From assembly GCF_006517175.1 (NCBI RefSeq), contig NZ_CP041186.1, positions 6,723,074 to 6,787,073 of the forward strand: a stretch of DNA of 64,000 bases, given 5' to 3'. The stretch's first letter is position 1, and each line of letters starts with the position of its first letter. A program made the position numbers and the translations under genes. The notes under the pieces are model-generated. The model had not been told where the DNA came from, did not search any database, and saw nothing but the letters and a program-made list of their open reading frames with translations. Of the stretch, positions 59,853-64,000 are shown in pieces. This stretch comes from Persicimonas caeni (lineage in GTDB: Bacteria; Myxococcota_A; Bradymonadia; Bradymonadales; Bradymonadaceae).

Positions 59853-60371
59853 ATGAGACCATTCGTTCGAACGGGGCTCGCGCTCACCGCGGCGTTGGCA
59901 TTTGGTTGTCAGTCCGGCTCGGCGCGCGCCGGGGATGGAGACGCGGCGGCCGAACAAGCACAGAAGGGCGAACAAGCAGAGGAGGCAGACATGCTCGAAT
60001 CGATCGACCTCGACGGGCACGCCTGGGAGCATCGCATTATCTTGCTGTTCGCCCCCAGTGCTACACAGGCTGACTACCAGGCGATACGCGACGCCCTGTC
60101 GGAGCGCCAAGACGGCGTCGAGGACCGCGACCTGGTCGTCTATCACCTCTTCTTCGAGGAGGCGGGGCATGTGGGCGACCGCGGAATCTCACCCGTGGCC
60201 ACCCGCCAACTCGCCGAGCGTTACGACGCGTCGGATGACGGCTTCACCTACGTACTCATCGGAAAAGACGGCACGGTCAAGAACCGCGCTGATGAGGCCG
60301 TGGCGGTCGACGACATCTTCGGGCGTATCGACAGCATGCCGATGCGCCGGCGCGAGATGCGCGAAGAGTAA
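59853..60371 (+). CDS. DUF4174-like lipoprotein
   Basis: 172 residues, GGAGG five bases before the ATG. Lipobox 'ALAFGC', Ala/Glu linker, then 'WEHRIILLFAPSATQADYQAIRDALSERQDGVEDRDLVVYHLF' and 'FTYVLIGKDGTVKNRADEAVAVDDIFGRIDSMPMRRREM', which match the whole DUF4174 domain (thioredoxin-like fold without CxxC). Only 9 bp separate its stop from the convergent LRR gene. Confidence 0.8.
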   Translation: MRPFVRTGLALTAALAFGCQSGSARAGDGDAAAEQAQKGEQAEEADMLESIDLDGHAWEHRIILLFAPSATQADYQAIRDALSERQDGVEDRDLVVYHLFFEEAGHVGDRGISPVATRQLAERYDASDDGFTYVLIGKDGTVKNRADEAVAVDDIFGRIDSMPMRRREMREE

Positions 60372-60380
60372 AGCACAACT

Positions 60381-61604
60381 TCAACCGCGCTGGGCGTCGA
60401 CCAGCGCCGTCCACGCCTCGTCTGAGAAGTCGGTCGCGTGCACCTTCTCGAGTTTTGGCAAACGGAGTAGTGGCTCGAGCGACGCGGCGGGATCGTCGTC
60501 GGCAGGCGTTCCCTGGATGTCGAGCGACTCGAGGTGGTCCAGGCCCGCCAGCGGGGTCAGGTCCTCGACGTTCGTCTGTAAGATGTCCAACACGCGCAAT
60601 CGCTCGAGTTTGGCCAGCGGTGAGATGTCTTCAACCCACCCGTCATCGAGGGAGAGCACCTCGAGCGCCTGGAGGGACTCTAGCGGCGACAGATCCTCGA
60701 AGGCGCCCCAACTGACCGACAACTCACGAAGCTCGGTGAGCGGCGACAACGGCGCCAGACTCGGCAGCGCGCATTGGCCGACGTCGAGGGCCTCGAGGTT
60801 GTGAAGCTCTCCGATGACCTCCGGTAGCTCGGCATACTCCGCCTGCGCCCAGGAACTCGGAAGGTCGCCGTGATTCCAAGAGCCCTCGAGGTCGAGGCGC
60901 CGAAGCTTTTCCATCGTCGCCATCTCGGCAGGATACGCCGTCACCTGCTTCATCTGGGCGAATTCGAGTGACTCGAGCTTTGGAAGCTCGGTCAAGGTCA
61001 ATGGAAAGTGGTCGAAGGCATTATTTCGAAGTCGCACGGTCTGGAGGTTGTCGAGTCGTGCGAACTCGACGGGGAGCTCGGCCAAGCCGGCCGAGACGAC
61101 CTCGATCTCCTCGAGCCGTTCGAGGTGTTCGACGGCCGGCGGAATCACCAGGTGGGAGCGCTGCCCGTCGATATCGCGCGCAAAGTGGCCCCAGACCTCC
61201 AGATACACGAGCCCGGTGAGATGCTCGCAGACGAGGTCGATGTCGTCGAAGATGAAGTGGCTGGCCAGGCGTAAGTGAGTGAGTTGCTCGGCCATGGGCA
61301 ACGCATGGTTGACCCGGACATTCTTCAACTTCAGGTCGGTGACCGCGGTCTCGAACAAGCGACTCGGCAACGGGACCGACGCGTCTTTAGGGCCTTCGAC
61401 CGAGATGGCGGCGAGGTGCGGGAGCTCGCCGAGTGCTCTCGAGACTTCCAAGTCACCGTGGATGCCCACGAGGCTCAACGAGCGCAACTCCTCGAGACGC
61501 GCGATGTCGTCGGGGATGCGGTCGAGCCCCTTGCAGTTCAGCCGAAGCGCATGTGCATCGGTGGCGTGTTCGAGTGCATCGTCGAGCGATTGAAAGACTT
61601 TCAT
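60381..61604 (-). CDS. Leucine-rich repeat protein
   Basis: 407 residues from an ATG with GAGGCGG upstream. About 14-16 LRR units of ~22-24 residues, e.g. 'LTHLRLASHFIFDD', 'LQTVRLRNNAFDHFP', 'LKLKNVRVN', 'LRELSVSWGAFEDLSPLESL', 'LRVLDILQTNVEDLTPLAGL'. No signal peptide, so cytoplasmic; a protein-binding scaffold is likely. No effector domain fused. Confidence 0.88.
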   Translation of the reverse strand: MKVFQSLDDALEHATDAHALRLNCKGLDRIPDDIARLEELRSLSLVGIHGDLEVSRALGELPHLAAISVEGPKDASVPLPSRLFETAVTDLKLKNVRVNHALPMAEQLTHLRLASHFIFDDIDLVCEHLTGLVYLEVWGHFARDIDGQRSHLVIPPAVEHLERLEEIEVVSAGLAELPVEFARLDNLQTVRLRNNAFDHFPLTLTELPKLESLEFAQMKQVTAYPAEMATMEKLRRLDLEGSWNHGDLPSSWAQAEYAELPEVIGELHNLEALDVGQCALPSLAPLSPLTELRELSVSWGAFEDLSPLESLQALEVLSLDDGWVEDISPLAKLERLRVLDILQTNVEDLTPLAGLDHLESLDIQGTPADDDPAASLEPLLRLPKLEKVHATDFSDEAWTALVDAQRG

Positions 61605-61789
61605 CGGCACCGCCTCGGTTCGGTGAAACGAGTCGAGTTCAAACGAGCAGAGTGAGAGAGGCTCGGTTATATCGGCCTGCCGATGGGTCAACAAGAGGAG
61701 TTTGGACGACGCAAGGAGACGCACACGCCGTCGTGAGAGGCGCTACCCTGAGAACGCGAAGGCGAAGAAGAGGTACGCTGCCTCTGCAC

Positions 61790-63094
61790 TCAGTATGCGA
61801 GCGGGGCGACCGGCTGGTTCTCGGTCACCGCCGGCAACAGGCGAAGAAGACGCGTCAGCGCCCGTGGTTCGGTTCGAATCAAGAGGAGGTTGCGGCCTCG
61901 GCGCGCGACCAGCCAAAACGCCTCGTCCATCGTCGCCAAGCAAGCCGGGAAGTACTCGTCGTCCAACGCCGCACGCAGCTTACCGGGATAGTTGGCGATG
62001 CGCTGGGCGTGTGTGAGCAGGCGGTTGTAGTTACGGATCGTGGGAAGGTCGACGCTGCAGTCGACCGGCACGAAGAGCTTGCTCGACGTCATTTGCCGCA
62101 GAATCCACACCTCGAAGGCGTCATCCGCGAACAGCTTGTCGATATTCCATGCGACTGGGCGAACGGTGTAGTCGGTTTGGAGGCGGGAGGCTGCGATCGC
62201 CAGGTGCCCGAGCCCACACCTACTGGGTGGAGCGCCGTCCATCGCGTGTTCCTCCGCCTCGACTCGCAGCAGGTCTTCTTCTCCGTGCGAGAGAACGTCG
62301 AGGAGCACGCGCGCAGTCTCCTCGCAATTTGGCTTCTCCAAGCCCTCGGCCACGAGCGTGCCTTTGTCAGCTCGGAAGCTCGCAAGCGGTTTGGCGGTGG
62401 CATCACGGATGACCACCTTCATCGGCTCTTCGAAAGTGTGGCAAAGGCGCAACAACAAGATGCAGTTGATCAGTCTCGGCCGGGGCGTCAGCTCCCAGTG
62501 GCCATGCTTCGATGCGGTTAGGCCCGGCTGCGTCTCTTCGAATCCGAGCCCACGATCGAACCCAACTTCGGTCGGGTCGTTGTCAATGCCCCCTGTCTCG
62601 CTCCGCTCCTCCTCTTCTGGGAGGGACTCGAGGTCGATTCCGAGCGAGGCGGCGACGTCGAAGACCTCATCACGGTTTCGCGTGATTGGGAGCACTTCCT
62701 GCAGGTACTTGCGAGCTTGAATTGGCTCGTCTCGATGGTTGATGGCGAGTTGGAGGAGGGTTTGCACAGCCGAGTGATGATCGCCACGCCGGAACTGGAG
62801 GTGGGCGAGCTCCACCATCGCCTTCTCGTTCGCCTCCGGCTTCGACGCGGCGAATCGAAGCGCGTTTTCCGCCGCTCCGAAAAGGCCCTGCTCGATGAAG
62901 TCGTGGGCGAGGGGCACCAGCTCGTGAGCCAGCGCCACTGCGGTTTGATCGGTGAAGTCCGGAGACCGCAGCAAGAGGTTGATAAACGCATCGAGTTCTT
63001 GAGCGGTGGAGCTGTCGTCTTCAACCTTCCAGAGGTCGCCGATGAGGTCGAAGTAGTTGGTCCAGGGGTATTGTTGTTCGGCTGTATTTCGCAT
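61790..63094 (-). CDS. Hypothetical protein, possibly TPR-containing
   Basis: 434 residues. Residues ~40-140 are helix pairs like TPR ('FIEQGLFGAAENALRFAASKPEANEKAMVELAHLQFRRGDHHSAVQTLLQLA'). An acidic linker follows and then a ~250-residue domain with no recognised motif ('HGHWELTPRPRLINCILLLRLCHTFEEPMKVVIRDATAKPLASF'). Cytoplasmic. Upstream of the kinase gene but on the opposite strand. The 297-bp gap to the kinase has an AT-rich stretch near 63235-63265 that may hold promoters. Confidence 0.65.
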   Translation of the reverse strand: MRNTAEQQYPWTNYFDLIGDLWKVEDDSSTAQELDAFINLLLRSPDFTDQTAVALAHELVPLAHDFIEQGLFGAAENALRFAASKPEANEKAMVELAHLQFRRGDHHSAVQTLLQLAINHRDEPIQARKYLQEVLPITRNRDEVFDVAASLGIDLESLPEEEERSETGGIDNDPTEVGFDRGLGFEETQPGLTASKHGHWELTPRPRLINCILLLRLCHTFEEPMKVVIRDATAKPLASFRADKGTLVAEGLEKPNCEETARVLLDVLSHGEEDLLRVEAEEHAMDGAPPSRCGLGHLAIAASRLQTDYTVRPVAWNIDKLFADDAFEVWILRQMTSSKLFVPVDCSVDLPTIRNYNRLLTHAQRIANYPGKLRAALDDEYFPACLATMDEAFWLVARRGRNLLLIRTEPRALTRLLRLLPAVTENQPVAPLAY

Positions 63095-63391
63095 GTCTGT
63101 CGAAGCTTGTCGTGTAAGGTGGGGGGCGCTGGACGTTTGTCGCGTAGGTTAACGTGATTGGAGTTCAGTGCCGTGACCGCCGTGGATTTGTGTTGCCCGC
63201 AGTATACAAACGATGGCCGGTCGATGGGAAGCTGAAGTGATAAAAACGTTACAATAGTGTGAATAAGTGTTTCCCTTTGCGTTGTATAGCAGAGCAGGTG
63301 GACATCACGAATCGACGAAAAAATGGATCGCGCCGGGCGCGGCGGCTACACTGGCGGTATTCGCAGTATCGATCTCTATGGGAGTTCGGTG

Positions 63392-64000
63392 ATGAGTCAG
63401 GCGGTCTCCGACGACAACACGATCATCGGCCGGACGTTTTTCGGCGAGTATCGGGTGGTCGAAAAGCTGGGGGAGGGCGGAAACGGCGCGGTCTACCTCG
63501 CCCGCCAACGCGCCATCGAGCAGTATATCGCGTTAAAGGTGCTCCCCGGCGAGCAGGCGGCGACCGAGGAGGTCATCGGGCGCTTTCATCGCGAGGCGCG
63601 CGCCATCAGCATGCTCACCCACCCTAATATCGTGCGGGTGCTCATCTTCGGGCGCACCGATGACGACCTGCTGTGCCTGGCGATGGAGTACGTCGATGGG
63701 CGTGACCTACGCACGGCGATGGCCGAGCGCGACTTCGACGAGTTGCGGGTCATCAAAGTCATGAAGCAGATCTGCAGCGCGGTCTTCGAGGCCCACGAGT
63801 TGGGCATCATCCACCGCGACCTCACCCCCGAGAATATCCTGCTGTGCGAGTTTCGCGGAGAGCCCGACTTCGTCAAAATCCTCGACTTCGGTCTGGCTAA
63901 GATCCGCCAGCCCGACGACGCCGACCCCGGACTCACACGCCAGGGCGTCGTCTACGGCACCCCGATGTACCTGTCGCCCGAGCAAGGCCGCGCCGACGAC
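63392..64000 (+). CDS. Hanks-type Ser/Thr protein kinase, N-terminal part (runs off the window)
   Basis: 203 residues visible, no stop before the window edge. GGGAG seven bases before the ATG. Gly-loop 'VVEKLGEGGNGAVYLARQ', Lys in 'YIALKVLPGE', alpha-C Glu in 'FHREARAISML', catalytic loop 'IIHRDLTPENILL' (Thr in place of the usual Lys), 'KILDFGLAK' and 'GTPMYLSPEQ'. Typical of myxobacterial/bradymonad PknB-like kinases. What follows the kinase domain is not seen. Confidence 0.93.
   Translation, partial: MSQAVSDDNTIIGRTFFGEYRVVEKLGEGGNGAVYLARQRAIEQYIALKVLPGEQAATEEVIGRFHREARAISMLTHPNIVRVLIFGRTDDDLLCLAMEYVDGRDLRTAMAERDFDELRVIKVMKQICSAVFEAHELGIIHRDLTPENILLCEFRGEPDFVKILDFGLAKIRQPDDADPGLTRQGVVYGTPMYLSPEQGRADD

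Overview
The window is about 64 kb of GC-rich bacterial chromosome with roughly 48 protein genes, no rRNA, tRNA or CRISPR array that I can see, and a heavy load of repeats and mobile DNA. Gene content suggests a Myxococcota/Bradymonadota-type organism (formerly grouped with Deltaproteobacteria). The reasons are several lipoproteins with Asp/Thr/Ala-rich linkers, MopE-like Cys/Asp repeats, sigma-54-type promoters, DUF4388-type response regulators, and a Hanks-type Ser/Thr kinase. The taxonomic call is inference, because no marker gene is present.

Layout. 1-5.8 kb: the end of an AsmA/TamB-like protein, a PDZ protein, a sigma-54-promoted Cys-containing protein, a saccharopine-dehydrogenase-like reductase and a membrane protein. 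5.9-15.1 kb: a GH5-type glycosidase, an M20 peptidase, a CHASE-type hybrid histidine kinase, and a methyltransferase translationally coupled to a P-type metal ATPase. 15-18 kb: an inverted repeat, an MBL/ODP-fold hydrolase, a coiled-coil protein and an array of about eight terminator-like hairpins. 18-22.6 kb: an orphan SDH/FRD-type flavoprotein, then a tandem array of ~105-bp palindromic units split by an IS3-family element that has a classic A6G frameshift site, then glyoxalase I. 22.6-24 kb: a MITE-like palindromic element and an alcohol dehydrogenase with an attenuator-like leader. 24-27.6 kb: a group II intron inserted exactly between units of a 32-bp hairpin repeat, flanked by two paralogous single-span membrane proteins and a DUF429-like protein. 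27.7-31.6 kb: a beta-helix lipoprotein, a zinc-metalloprotease lipoprotein and a gene remnant. 31.8-34.5 kb: an intact IS21-family element with a 7-bp target duplication, inserted at a stop codon. 34.5-45.6 kb: a renalase-like oxidoreductase, a Nudix hydrolase, a large pentahaem lipoprotein, ChaB, an App1-type phosphatase, a penicillin-acylase-family lipoprotein and an FMN reductase. 45.6-52 kb: SDR, LON-domain protein, a two-component pair, GGCT, CIA30, ferredoxin and an HDAC-like deacetylase. 52-54.3 kb: a REP-associated tyrosine transposase (RAYT) bracketed by REP-like double hairpins, then a methyltransferase. 54.3-64 kb: a PLP decarboxylase, a second beta-helix lipoprotein, GNAT, small lipoproteins, a leucine-rich-repeat protein, an unknown protein and the start of a Ser/Thr kinase.

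How it fits together. Most genes are single units or short coupled pairs (ATGA overlaps), not long pathway operons. The common theme is cell-envelope lipoproteins plus signalling. The most notable non-gene structure is the repeat biology: a REP/RAYT family with eight copies in the window and one compensatory stem change, a 42-bp terminator-hairpin array, 32-bp hairpin repeats hosting a group II intron, and a ~105-bp array hosting an IS.
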